NCBI GenBank assembly: GCA_946481275.1
Contig: CAMLMV010000017.1
Location: forward strand, 67,803-131,802
Reading direction: 5' to 3'
DNA from: an uncultured Massilia sp.
GTDB lineage: Bacteria > Pseudomonadota > Gammaproteobacteria > Burkholderiales > Burkholderiaceae
DNA: 64,000 nucleotides
Shown here piece after piece: positions 26,577 to 34,739 of this stretch. Made by a program: the position numbers and the translations under genes. The notes beneath the pieces are model-generated. The model saw only the letters and a list, made by a program, of their open reading frames with translations, ran no database searches and was not told the origin of the DNA. Each line of letters starts with the position of its first letter. Within the stretch, counting starts at the first letter, position 1.

Positions 26577-27623
26577 ATGAACAACCTGTTTGTATCTGGG
26601 GGTAAAGCCGCATTCGTGGCGAGCGCCCTTGATGCACTGCACGATTCGACAAGCATTCAGGGCGAAGTCATCGATACTCCAAATGACGATACCGATGCTG
26701 CGGTCGCCCTTACGATCAATGGTCGAAAGTTACGATACGATTGCGAAATCAAGAAAAAGGTCGATCGCTATGCGCTGCCACTTCATCTGCTGAACAGACT
26801 CGGCAATACGCAGAGCACACTGCTGGTCAGTTCCCCACTCAGTCCTGATATGGCGAACCGTTGCCGCGACATCGGTCTGCAGTTCATTGATACGGCGGGA
26901 AATGCCTACATTAATGACGGTGCGGGAATCTATGTCTATGTGACCGGCCGACGCGGTCATGCCGAACTCCTGCCTCTGGTGAGCAATACGATGACGCCAG
27001 CGGTACTCAGGTTGATGTTTGCAGCCCTGGCCGAGCCCGCACTGCTCAACGCCCCCTACCGGGATATCTCGAGCAAGGCACGGATATCGACCGGCGCCAT
27101 TGGCAAGGCATTCGAAACCCTGGAATCACGCGAGTTGATCGGTTCTGCGGCCAACGGGAAACGCATGATCCGCACGCCTGAATTGTTTTTAAACGAGTGG
27201 GCCAGTGGTTATGCCGGCAGGCTCAAGCCCAAGCTCAGAAAACACCGATTCGCGACCGACAATTTCGATCACTTCCTCAACTGGGTTCCCGGCCTCCGGC
27301 TTGCAGCATACGGCGGCGAGCAGGCAGCCATGTACATGACCGGCCACCTCAAACCCGAGGCGTGCACGATCTATGTCGACATGGATGACCCACATGCGCT
27401 CAAGGACATCGTCAAGAATTTTCGCTTGCGCGCAGATCCACAAGGCCGTATTGAAGTCGTCGAGATGTTCTGGAACCCGGACGACTTCACCAAGTGGTTT
27501 CCGACGGTACCGCCACACCTCGTCTACGCGGACCTGATGGCGAGCCACGATTCACGCAACATTACCGTAGCACGCGAGCTCGCGCCCGACATCATCCAGT
27601 ATGTACACGATACGACCCGATAA
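26577..27623 (+). CDS. AbiEi-like antitoxin / winged-helix transcriptional regulator
   Basis: The 348-residue protein precedes and overlaps (23 bp) a nucleotidyltransferase-like toxin gene. A winged-helix segment is visible in the middle (about residues 138-195; TPAVLRLMFAALAE, ISTGAIGKAFETLESRELI), flanked by an N-terminal domain resembling a restriction-like fold (RKLRYDCEIKKKV) and a C-terminal domain of unknown role. Type IV AbiE antitoxins combine a winged helix with a C-terminal antitoxin domain and repress their own promoter. The three inverted repeats upstream fit this. GC content and codon use are visibly lower than in neighbouring genes, suggesting acquisition by transfer. Assignment rests mainly on partner and operators. 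Confidence 0.68.
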   Translation: MNNLFVSGGKAAFVASALDALHDSTSIQGEVIDTPNDDTDAAVALTINGRKLRYDCEIKKKVDRYALPLHLLNRLGNTQSTLLVSSPLSPDMANRCRDIGLQFIDTAGNAYINDGAGIYVYVTGRRGHAELLPLVSNTMTPAVLRLMFAALAEPALLNAPYRDISSKARISTGAIGKAFETLESRELIGSAANGKRMIRTPELFLNEWASGYAGRLKPKLRKHRFATDNFDHFLNWVPGLRLAAYGGEQAAMYMTGHLKPEACTIYVDMDDPHALKDIVKNFRLRADPQGRIEVVEMFWNPDDFTKWFPTVPPHLVYADLMASHDSRNITVARELAPDIIQYVHDTTR

Positions 27624-28446
27624 ACCCCTCAATCCGATCCTTCTCGAGATCCTGTCCACGGTTCAGACGGTAACGGAAGAGCTCGACTGTGACTACCTGC
27701 TTGTTGGCGCGACCGCACGCGATATGCTGATGACGCATGTGTTCGGCCTCGACACCCGGCGGGCGACTCATGATGTCGACTTCGCCATCGCACTCGACCA
27801 CTGGGAACGTTTTCACGCACTAAAAGCCGCTCTCGTGGCCACCGGCAGCTTCGTACCGGCCGCAGACAAGGTGCATCTATTGCATTACAAGCCCACGGAA
27901 CACGGCAACGCGTTTCCGCTGGATCTGATTCCTTTCGGTGGCGTGGAACAGGAAGCACATCGCATTTCCTGGCCACCCGACATGAACGTCGTCATGAGCG
28001 TCATGGGATATGCCGAAGCATTGGCATCGGCACTGGACGTGGAAGCACGTAACGGCCTTGTCATCCGGGTCGTATCGATTCCAGCGCTTGCCGCACTCAA
28101 ACTGCTGGCATGGGACGACCGGGGTCTGCACGATAACAAGGATGCCCAGGACCTTCTTTTCCTTCTCCAGCACTACCACGAAGCAGGAAATGGTGACCGC
28201 ATGTATGAGGATGCATTCGAATTGCTCGAAGCCGCCGGATTCGACTTGCCTCTGGCTGGCGCCAGCCTGCTCGGCCATGACACGCGTGTCATCTTGCACG
28301 ACGATTCATTGCACGCCCTGCTCGCCATCCTGGCCGATCCGCGCAAACGCGACCGCCTTCTCGTCCACATGACCCGCTCTACCGGCATCGAATCCGATAT
28401 GGTGGAAAAGCTGCTGAGCCAGTTCGAGATCGGCCTTCAACTCTAA
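27601..28446 (+). CDS. AbiEii-like nucleotidyltransferase toxin
   Basis: The 281-residue protein has the minimal nucleotidyltransferase pattern near its N-terminus: LVGATARDMLM followed by THDVDFAIAL, with the DxD-type metal-binding aspartates (about residues 58-61), then PLDLIPFGGV and a helical C-terminal part with ALKLLAWDDR and DAQDLLFLL. AbiEii toxins use this fold to modify tRNA or other targets with nucleotides and stop growth, for example during phage infection. The start at 27601 lies inside the upstream gene by 23 bp, so translation is coupled. Its stop overlaps that of the converging monooxygenase gene by four bases. Like its partner it has lower GC than the flanks. Confidence 0.72.
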   Translation: MYTIRPDKPLNPILLEILSTVQTVTEELDCDYLLVGATARDMLMTHVFGLDTRRATHDVDFAIALDHWERFHALKAALVATGSFVPAADKVHLLHYKPTEHGNAFPLDLIPFGGVEQEAHRISWPPDMNVVMSVMGYAEALASALDVEARNGLVIRVVSIPALAALKLLAWDDRGLHDNKDAQDLLFLLQHYHEAGNGDRMYEDAFELLEAAGFDLPLAGASLLGHDTRVILHDDSLHALLAILADPRKRDRLLVHMTRSTGIESDMVEKLLSQFEIGLQL

Positions 28447-28745
28447 CTGCTCAGCACTTTCGTCCGCTCGTAATGCCGCATCTCGTCAAGATCGCCCACG
28501 AACGGCCGGACACTCGCAAAGAACTCCCGAAACTCGGCACTCTTGCGGAAACCATTCATATGCCCCTCGACCGAATCCCACTCGATCCGCAAAATGAACG
28601 ACGTCGGCTCTTCCGTACACCGGCTCAGCTCGAAGCCGAGACAATGGCTGGACTTGCGTAGCGCCTCGCCCGCCGTCGCATAAGCGGCAATGAACTGGTC
28701 GGCCTGGTCGGCCGGTATCTTGTAGCGGACATATTCGATCACCAT
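28443..28745 (-). CDS. Antibiotic-biosynthesis-monooxygenase (ABM) domain protein
   Basis: The 100-residue protein is a single ferredoxin-like ABM domain: MVIEYVRYKIP at the start, FIAAYATAGEALRKSSHCLGFELSRC, then FILRIEWDSVEGHMNGFRKSAEFREFF. Such small cytosolic proteins act as quinol or heme-related monooxygenases or as detoxifying enzymes; many are uncharacterised. Its ATG at 28745 has GGAGACCGCG upstream. It is separated from ssb by a hairpin terminator, so it is probably transcribed independently. Confidence 0.8.
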   Translation of the reverse strand: MVIEYVRYKIPADQADQFIAAYATAGEALRKSSHCLGFELSRCTEEPTSFILRIEWDSVEGHMNGFRKSAEFREFFASVRPFVGDLDEMRHYERTKVLSS

Positions 28746-28765
28746 CGCGGTCTCCTGTAATAGAA

Positions 28766-28797
28766 AAAGCCCGCTGTTCTTGCGAAGAGCGGGCTTT
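28766..28797 (-). terminator. Rho-independent terminator after ssb
   Basis: AAAGCCCGCT and AGCGGGCTTT form a 10-bp stem with flanking A and T runs, 25 bp after the ssb stop on the minus strand. Confidence 0.85.
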
Positions 28798-28821
28798 CGT
28801 CAGCGGAAAACGGATTCCAGT

Positions 28822-29322
28822 TTAGAACGGAATGTCGTCATCCATATCCGAGAAATTCGGTGCCGGTTTCGGCTGCGGACGTGCGGCCGGGGCCGGCGGG
28901 GCCTGGCGCGGGGCCGGGCGGCTCGGCGGGGCGTCGTAGCCGCCCATGTCGTCGCCACCACCGTAGCTGTCGCCGCCGCCCATGCCCTGGCGGCCGCCCA
29001 GCATCTGCATGTTTTCAGCAATGATGTCGGTGGCGTAGCGCTCGATGCCGTCCTTGTCGGTGTACTTGCGAGTCTGCAGGCGGCCTTCCACGTAGACCGA
29101 CGAACCCTTCTTCAGGTACTGGCCGACGATTTCGGCGAGGCGGCCGAAGAACGAGATGCGGTGCCACTCGGTCAGCTCTTTCTGCTCGCCGGTGTTGCGG
29201 TCCTTCGATTTGTAGGACGTGGCCACGGCGATGTTGGCGATGGCGTCGCCGCTCGGCATGTAGCGGATTTCCGGATCGCGGCCGAGATTGCCGACGATGA
29301 TGACCTTGTTAACTGATGCCAT
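28822..29322 (-). CDS. ssb: Single-stranded DNA-binding protein
   Basis: The 166-residue protein has the N-terminal OB fold ([21 protein letters not shown], then [30 protein letters not shown]), a glycine/proline-rich disordered linker (about 115-155) and the acidic tail DMDDDIPF that recruits DNA replication and repair partners. It coats single-stranded DNA as a tetramer. ATG at 29322 is preceded by AAAGGAGCTTTACAAA. The 471-bp gap to uvrA holds divergent promoters; no LexA box was seen close to the ssb start, only one beside uvrA. Confidence 0.97.
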   Translation of the reverse strand: MASVNKVIIVGNLGRDPEIRYMPSGDAIANIAVATSYKSKDRNTGEQKELTEWHRISFFGRLAEIVGQYLKKGSSVYVEGRLQTRKYTDKDGIERYATDIIAENMQMLGGRQGMGGGDSYGGGDDMGGYDAPPSRPAPRQAPPAPAARPQPKPAPNFSDMDDDIPF

Positions 29323-29793
29323 TTTGTAAAGCTCCTTTGTATGATCCCTGACTCTGCATGAAGACTAAGCGTTAGGGAAACTGTTGATGTTGCGTCCGCT
29401 ATTATGCTGGTCAGTCGCCTTAGAAAGCAACTGGTTCCGCACCGACCGGACACCCGGGTTGCAGCACCCGATCAGACCTCGTAGATGGGGACAAAGTGCC
29501 CGTTTTGGAAGAGATACATATCAATACCGCCGGACGAAAAATTTTTCGGTTTTCTGGTGAGTCTGCCATTGAATTGCGCCTCTCCCGGGCCACATACAGA
29601 ACGCGCACGTTGTACCGGAACGGCAGATCTTGACAGGTCGTCATATCATGCTGCCAAGCCTCGCAGACTTTTTCGAGGGCCGGCATACCACTGTAAATAA
29701 AAACAGGTAAACTAGTGCGCTTTCCCGTTCGGCCCGCTCACCTGTGCCATTCGTGCGCCGGCCCCGCAACCATTCGAAAGCCTTCAAACAACA
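29323..29793. other. ssb-uvrA divergent intergenic region
   Basis: This 471-bp stretch has no convincing gene. It contains the LexA box before uvrA (29691-29706) and AT-rich tracts around 29535-29550 that could belong to promoters. Short open frames here lack ribosome sites and family motifs. Confidence 0.6.
29691..29706. promoter_or_regulatory. LexA (SOS) box upstream of uvrA
   Basis: CTGTAAATAAAAACAG matches the CTGT-N8-ACAG LexA consensus exactly and lies 88 bp before uvrA, so DNA-damage induction through LexA is expected. Confidence 0.85.
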
Positions 29794-32643
29794 ATGGAAG
29801 AAATCCGTATCCGCGGCGCCCGCACGCACAATCTCAAGAACATCAACCTCGACCTGCCGCGCAACAAGCTGATCGTCATCACCGGCCTGTCGGGTTCCGG
29901 TAAGTCGTCGCTCGCTTTCGACACGCTGTATGCCGAGGGCCAGCGCCGCTACGTCGAATCGCTGTCGGCCTATGCGCGCCAGTTCCTGCAGCTGATGGAA
30001 AAGCCGGACGTCGACATGATCGAGGGCCTGTCGCCCGCCATCTCCATCGAGCAGAAGGCGACGTCGCACAACCCGCGCTCGACCGTCGGCACCGTCACCG
30101 AGATCCACGACTACCTGCGCCTGCTGTACGCACGCGTCGGCACGCCGTACTGCCCGGACCACCCGGAAGAGCCGCTGGCCGCGCAGACCGTGTCGCAGAT
30201 GGTCGATGCCGTGCTGGCCATGCCGGAAGGGACCAAGCTGATGATCCTGGCGCCCGTCGTGGCGAACCGCAAGGGCGAGCACAGCGACCTGTTCGAGGCG
30301 ATGCAGGCGCAGGGCTTCGTCCGCTTCCGCATCCAGAGCGGCACGCACGCGGCCAAGATCTACGACGTCGACGACCTGCCGAAGCTCAAAAAGACGGAAA
30401 AGCACACGATCGACGTCGTCATCGACCGCGTGAAGGTGAATGCCGAGATCAAGCAGCGCCTGGCCGAGAGCTTCGAGACCGCGCTGCGCATCGCGGACGG
30501 CCGCGCCGTCGCGTACGAGATGGACACGGAGAAGGAGCACATCTACTCGAACAAGTTCGCGTGCAACGTCTGCGGCTATTCGCTGCAGGAGCTGGAGCCG
30601 CGCCTGTTCTCCTTCAATAACCCGATGGGCGCCTGCCAGGAATGCGATGGCCTGGGCCATATCGAGTTCTTCGATCCGAAGCGCATCGTCGCGTTCCCGA
30701 ACCTGTCGCTGGCGTCCGGCGCCGTGAAGGGCTGGGATCGCCGCAACCAGTTCTACTACCAGATGCTGACGAGCCTCGCGTCGCACTACGGTTTCGACCT
30801 CGACAAGCCGTTCGAGCAACTGCCGAAGTCCGCGCAGGACGTCGTGCTGTTCGGCTCCGGCAAGACGTCGGTGCCGTTCGCGTACGTGAACGAGCGTGGC
30901 CGCACGGTGATGCGCGAGCACACGTTCGAAGGCGTCGTGAACAACCTGCAGCGCCGCTACCGCGAGACGGATTCGATGGCCGTGAAGGAAGAGCTGGCGA
31001 AGTTCATCAACGAGAAGGAATGCCCGTCGTGCGGCGGCGCGCGCCTGCGCACGGAAGCGCGCTACGTCAAGATCGGCAACGGCCGGCAGCAGCGCGCCAT
31101 CTATGAAGTCGCGAAGACGCCGCTGCGCGACTGCCTCGGCTATTTCAAGGACCTGGAACTGACGGGCGCGAAGAAGGACATCGCCGAGCGCGTCATCAAG
31201 GAAATCGTCGCGCGCCTGTCGTTCCTGAACGACGTGGGCCTCGATTACCTGTCGCTGGACCGCAGCGCCGACACGCTGTCGGGCGGCGAAGCGCAGCGCA
31301 TCCGCCTCGCGTCGCAGATCGGCTCGGGCCTGACGGGCGTGATGTACGTGCTGGACGAGCCGTCGATCGGCCTGCACCAGCGCGACAACGACCGCCTGAT
31401 CGCGACGCTGAAGCACCTGCGCGACATCGGCAACAGCGTGCTGGTGGTGGAACACGACGAGGATGCGATCCGTACGGCGGACTACATCGTCGACATGGGT
31501 CCGGGCGCGGGCGTGCACGGCGGCGCCGTGATCGCCGAAGGCTCGCTCAAGGACATCATGAAGAGCAAGGAGTCGCTGACGGCGGCCTACCTGTCGGGCA
31601 AGAAGAAGATCCACGTGCCGAAGAAGCGCACGCAGGCCGACCCGGACCGCCAGCTCGTCATCACGGGCGCGACCGGCAACAACCTGAAGAACGTGTCGCT
31701 GGAGCTGCCGGTGGGCCTGCTGACCTGCGTGACGGGCGTGTCGGGCTCCGGCAAGTCGACGCTCGTGAACGACACGCTGTACCCGGCGCTGTCGCGCCAT
31801 CTGTACGGTTCGCAGACGGAACCGGCACCGCACGACGCCATCCACGGCCTGGAGCACTTCGACAAGGTGATCTCCGTCGACCAGGCGCCGATCGGCCGCA
31901 CGCCGCGTTCGAACCCGGCCACGTACACGGGCGTGTTCACGCCGATCCGCGACCTGTTCGCGACGGTGCCGACGGCGAAGGAACGCGGCTACTCGGCCGG
32001 CCGCTTCTCGTTCAACGTGAAGGGCGGCCGCTGCGAGGCGTGCCAGGGCGACGGCGTGATCAAGGTCGAGATGCACTTCCTGCCGGACGTGTACGTGCCC
32101 TGCGACGTCTGCCACGGCAAGCGCTACAACCGCGAGACGCTGGAAGTCGAGTACAAGGGCAAGAACATCACCGAAGTGCTGGAGATGACGGTCGAGGATG
32201 CGCACGAGTTCTTCAAGGCCGTCCCGGTCATCGCGCGCAAGCTGCACACGCTGCTGGACGTGGGCCTCGGCTACATCAAGCTGGGCCAGAGCGCGACCAC
32301 CTTGTCGGGCGGCGAGGCGCAGCGGGTAAAACTGTCGCTGGAACTGTCCAAGCGGGATACCGGCCGCACGTTGTACATCCTCGACGAGCCGACGACGGGC
32401 CTGCACTTCGCCGACATCGACCTGCTGCTGAAGGTGATCCACCGCCTGCGCGACCAGGGCAACACGCTCGTCATCATCGAGCACAACCTGGACGTCATCA
32501 AGACGGCGGACTGGATCGTCGACCTGGGTCCGGAAGGCGGCGCGGGCGGCGGCACGATCGTCGCGCACGGCACGCCGGAAGACGTGGCCGACAATCCGGC
32601 CAGCGTCACCGGCAAGTACCTCAAGCCGCTGCTCAAGGCGTGA
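29794..32643 (+). CDS. uvrA: Excinuclease ABC subunit A
   Basis: The 949-residue protein is UvrA, the damage-recognition ATPase that loads UvrB in nucleotide excision repair. Walker A motifs GLSGSGKSS (about residue 31) and GVSGSGKST (about 648), ABC signatures LSGGEAQR (twice) and zinc-binding CNVCGYS...CQECDG and CEACQGDG...CDVCHG are all present. Length is normal for the family. It is preceded by an exact LexA box at 29691. The next gene starts two bases after the stop, suggesting co-transcription. Confidence 0.98.
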   Translation: MEEIRIRGARTHNLKNINLDLPRNKLIVITGLSGSGKSSLAFDTLYAEGQRRYVESLSAYARQFLQLMEKPDVDMIEGLSPAISIEQKATSHNPRSTVGTVTEIHDYLRLLYARVGTPYCPDHPEEPLAAQTVSQMVDAVLAMPEGTKLMILAPVVANRKGEHSDLFEAMQAQGFVRFRIQSGTHAAKIYDVDDLPKLKKTEKHTIDVVIDRVKVNAEIKQRLAESFETALRIADGRAVAYEMDTEKEHIYSNKFACNVCGYSLQELEPRLFSFNNPMGACQECDGLGHIEFFDPKRIVAFPNLSLASGAVKGWDRRNQFYYQMLTSLASHYGFDLDKPFEQLPKSAQDVVLFGSGKTSVPFAYVNERGRTVMREHTFEGVVNNLQRRYRETDSMAVKEELAKFINEKECPSCGGARLRTEARYVKIGNGRQQRAIYEVAKTPLRDCLGYFKDLELTGAKKDIAERVIKEIVARLSFLNDVGLDYLSLDRSADTLSGGEAQRIRLASQIGSGLTGVMYVLDEPSIGLHQRDNDRLIATLKHLRDIGNSVLVVEHDEDAIRTADYIVDMGPGAGVHGGAVIAEGSLKDIMKSKESLTAAYLSGKKKIHVPKKRTQADPDRQLVITGATGNNLKNVSLELPVGLLTCVTGVSGSGKSTLVNDTLYPALSRHLYGSQTEPAPHDAIHGLEHFDKVISVDQAPIGRTPRSNPATYTGVFTPIRDLFATVPTAKERGYSAGRFSFNVKGGRCEACQGDGVIKVEMHFLPDVYVPCDVCHGKRYNRETLEVEYKGKNITEVLEMTVEDAHEFFKAVPVIARKLHTLLDVGLGYIKLGQSATTLSGGEAQRVKLSLELSKRDTGRTLYILDEPTTGLHFADIDLLLKVIHRLRDQGNTLVIIEHNLDVIKTADWIVDLGPEGGAGGGTIVAHGTPEDVADNPASVTGKYLKPLLKA

Positions 32644-32645
32644 CG

Positions 32646-33533
32646 ATGGGCGCCGGTGCGACGGATCCGGCACGGACCCTCGCGCTGGCGCTCGTACACG
32701 TGGCCGCCGACCTGGAATCCATCTGGGACGACCTGGCCGCCGCCGGCTATGGTGAAGAAGCCGCCATCGGGCGCGAACGCATCCTCGCCTTCGCGCCCAC
32801 GCCCGAGGCGAAGGCGCAGTTGCGTGCCTACTGGCGCGAGTGCGCGATGGAGCGGCTGTCGGCCCTGCGCGGGCCGATCGACGTGTGCAAAGGCGTCTAC
32901 GCTCCCACGCAGCCCTATCGCTCGGCGCTGCTGGAAGCCTTGCGCGAGCGGGCGCCCACGCTCGTGTCGCCGACGGACCTGACCGCCCCGCAGATCGAGC
33001 CGGCGATCAAGCTATGTCTCGAAGACTACCTGAATCCCATCCACGACGAGACCGTGCGCTGGTCGCGCGAGGCCAAGGCGCGTGCGATCCGCGCGGCCGG
33101 CCTGCGCGACGATCCGCAATTCAACGCGCTGCCGTGGACCGGGCGCGTGCAGCTGCTGCGCGAGCGGTTCACGCAGGTGCTGGCGCCGCATGGCTTCGCG
33201 GTCAAGAACAAGGGCAAGAACGTCGTGGTCGCCGAACGTCCCACGACCGACGGGCGTTTTATCCATGCCCTCGTCGACGACGGGGGCGCGAACCTCGGCA
33301 GGTATGGCCAGCTGAGTCACTGGGTCGCCATCCGCACGCCGCGGCAGCGCCTCTCGCACGACCCGGAGAAGGACCAATCGCTCGCACGCTTCAACATCAG
33401 CGACCTCGTGCCCGAGTTCCACTGGTCGTCGCGGCATTTCCAGACGTATCCCGAGTTCTGCCGGGCGGTCGATAGCGCCGCATACGCGGCATTGTGCATC
33501 TTCCGCAAGGTGGATGCGGCGCTGCTGTCTTAA
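32646..33533 (+). CDS. Uncharacterised protein downstream of uvrA
   Basis: The 295-residue protein has no signal peptide or membrane segment. The N-terminal half is alpha-helical (VHVAADLESIWDDLAAAGYG, AKAQLRAYWRECAMERL). The middle carries RVQLLRERFTQVLAPHGFAVKNKGKNVVVAERP, loosely resembling DUF4304-type domains. The C-terminal half has WVAIRTPRQRLSHDPEKD and FHWSSRHFQTYPEFCRAVD (about 240-270). It begins two bases after the uvrA stop, so it is probably expressed with uvrA under SOS control, but no repair role can be read from it. Its stop overlaps the cyanophycinase stop on the other strand. Confidence 0.6.
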   Translation: MGAGATDPARTLALALVHVAADLESIWDDLAAAGYGEEAAIGRERILAFAPTPEAKAQLRAYWRECAMERLSALRGPIDVCKGVYAPTQPYRSALLEALRERAPTLVSPTDLTAPQIEPAIKLCLEDYLNPIHDETVRWSREAKARAIRAAGLRDDPQFNALPWTGRVQLLRERFTQVLAPHGFAVKNKGKNVVVAERPTTDGRFIHALVDDGGANLGRYGQLSHWVAIRTPRQRLSHDPEKDQSLARFNISDLVPEFHWSSRHFQTYPEFCRAVDSAAYAALCIFRKVDAALLS

Positions 33534-34738
33534 TCGGCCGTGTAGAACGGCTGGCGGATCCGCACCGGCCGCACGTCCATCCTGATCCGGTAGATCGAAT
33601 ACGCATCCTCGCGGTTCGTCACGTATTCCGCGGTGTCCGGCACGCGCGTGAACGTGAACTCGAACCCGCGTTCCGGCAACTGGCTGTCCGGCCCTTCGAA
33701 CGCGACGCCGACGGCGCGCTGCAAGTCGCTGTCGACCAGCTTTTCGAGCAGGTCCGCGACCGCCGTGTTGCCGAGGATGTCCGTATAAAAAATCGGCGGC
33801 CGGTGCTCGACATATTGCCGGTCCACGGGCTCCTTGCCCGGTCCCGGCGTGTACGTGCGCGTGGCCAGGTTGAACCGGTCGCCGCTGTCCAGGTAGCTGA
33901 TGCGCGCATTGGCGAGATTGAATCCCGGCTTCGACTTGTCCGTACTTGCCCCGGCCAGGTCGAGCACGAGCGCGCCGCGATAGCCGATCACCGTGACGTC
34001 GCGCGTCGGCCCGACGACGGCGGCCGTGTTCTCGTCGATGCCCAGTCCCAGCGTATAACCCTTGGCCAGCATCGCGGGCAGCATGCGGCCGAAGCGGCCG
34101 CGCGCGAGCAGGTGCTGGTCGACGAAGACGTCGTCGCCGATGAAGCCGAGGCCCGGCGCGACGTCCTTGCCGTCCACGACGCCGTTCTTCAGCACCGGCA
34201 TCACGTCCAGCGGCGGATCGTTGAACATGGTGCTGCTCATGATGGCGGCGCCGGCGCTCGTGCCCGCGATGACGCCGCCGCGCCGGTACAGTCCCCACAG
34301 CGCGTCCAGCACGGCCGTGTTGCTGCCGTCCGCGCGCCGCAGCGAGCCCGTGATGCGGGCTTGATCTCCGCCCGTGAAGAACGCGCCGCCGGCCTTGCGG
34401 ATCGCATCGGCCAGCGCGGGATCGTCCGCGGCCTTGCGCACGTCGGTCCCGGCCAGCATGGGCGCGACCGGGACGACGAACGCGCGCGCGCCGTAGCGGT
34501 TCAGCGCATCCACCGTCAGTTGCGCTTCCTTCGCGGGCGTCTGCGCGGCCGTCGGGAGCACGGCGATGCGCGCGCCCTTCCCGCCCGCCAGCGCGACGAT
34601 CTTTTCCCACACCTCGGCGTTGTTAACGCGCAGGCCGCCGCCGATGATCACCAGCGATCCCTTGGGGCCGGATGGCGCGGCGGCCGCCCATGCGCCGACG
34701 CCCGCGAGCGCCAGCGCGAAGCACAAGCGCTTCAGCAT
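33530..34738 (-). CDS. Exported cyanophycinase (peptidase S51-like)
   Basis: The 402-residue enzyme belongs to the S51/cyanophycinase family, which cuts the storage polymer cyanophycin (poly-Asp backbone with Arg side chains) to beta-Asp-Arg dipeptides. A signal peptide (cleavage near WAAAAP, about residue 20) makes it an exported CphE-type enzyme rather than a cytosolic CphB. SLVIIGGGLR, FTGGDQ (121-126) and the nucleophile Ser161 in AGTSAGAAIM are visible, with GLGIDENTA later. The longer length (402 versus about 270) is typical of extracellular forms. The ATG lies one base after the TBDR stop; the two form an operon with the RpiR gene. Confidence 0.88.
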   Translation of the reverse strand: MLKRLCFALALAGVGAWAAAAPSGPKGSLVIIGGGLRVNNAEVWEKIVALAGGKGARIAVLPTAAQTPAKEAQLTVDALNRYGARAFVVPVAPMLAGTDVRKAADDPALADAIRKAGGAFFTGGDQARITGSLRRADGSNTAVLDALWGLYRRGGVIAGTSAGAAIMSSTMFNDPPLDVMPVLKNGVVDGKDVAPGLGFIGDDVFVDQHLLARGRFGRMLPAMLAKGYTLGLGIDENTAAVVGPTRDVTVIGYRGALVLDLAGASTDKSKPGFNLANARISYLDSGDRFNLATRTYTPGPGKEPVDRQYVEHRPPIFYTDILGNTAVADLLEKLVDSDLQRAVGVAFEGPDSQLPERGFEFTFTRVPDTAEYVTNREDAYSIYRIRMDVRPVRIRQPFYTAD

Positions 34739-34739
34739 G

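Noticed and set aside
29485..29700. Small open frame between ssb and uvrA
   Set aside because: No ribosome site, no recognisable motif and it overlaps the LexA box before uvrA.
29641..32673. Long minus-strand open frame opposite uvrA
   Set aside because: Shadow of uvrA; no family features.
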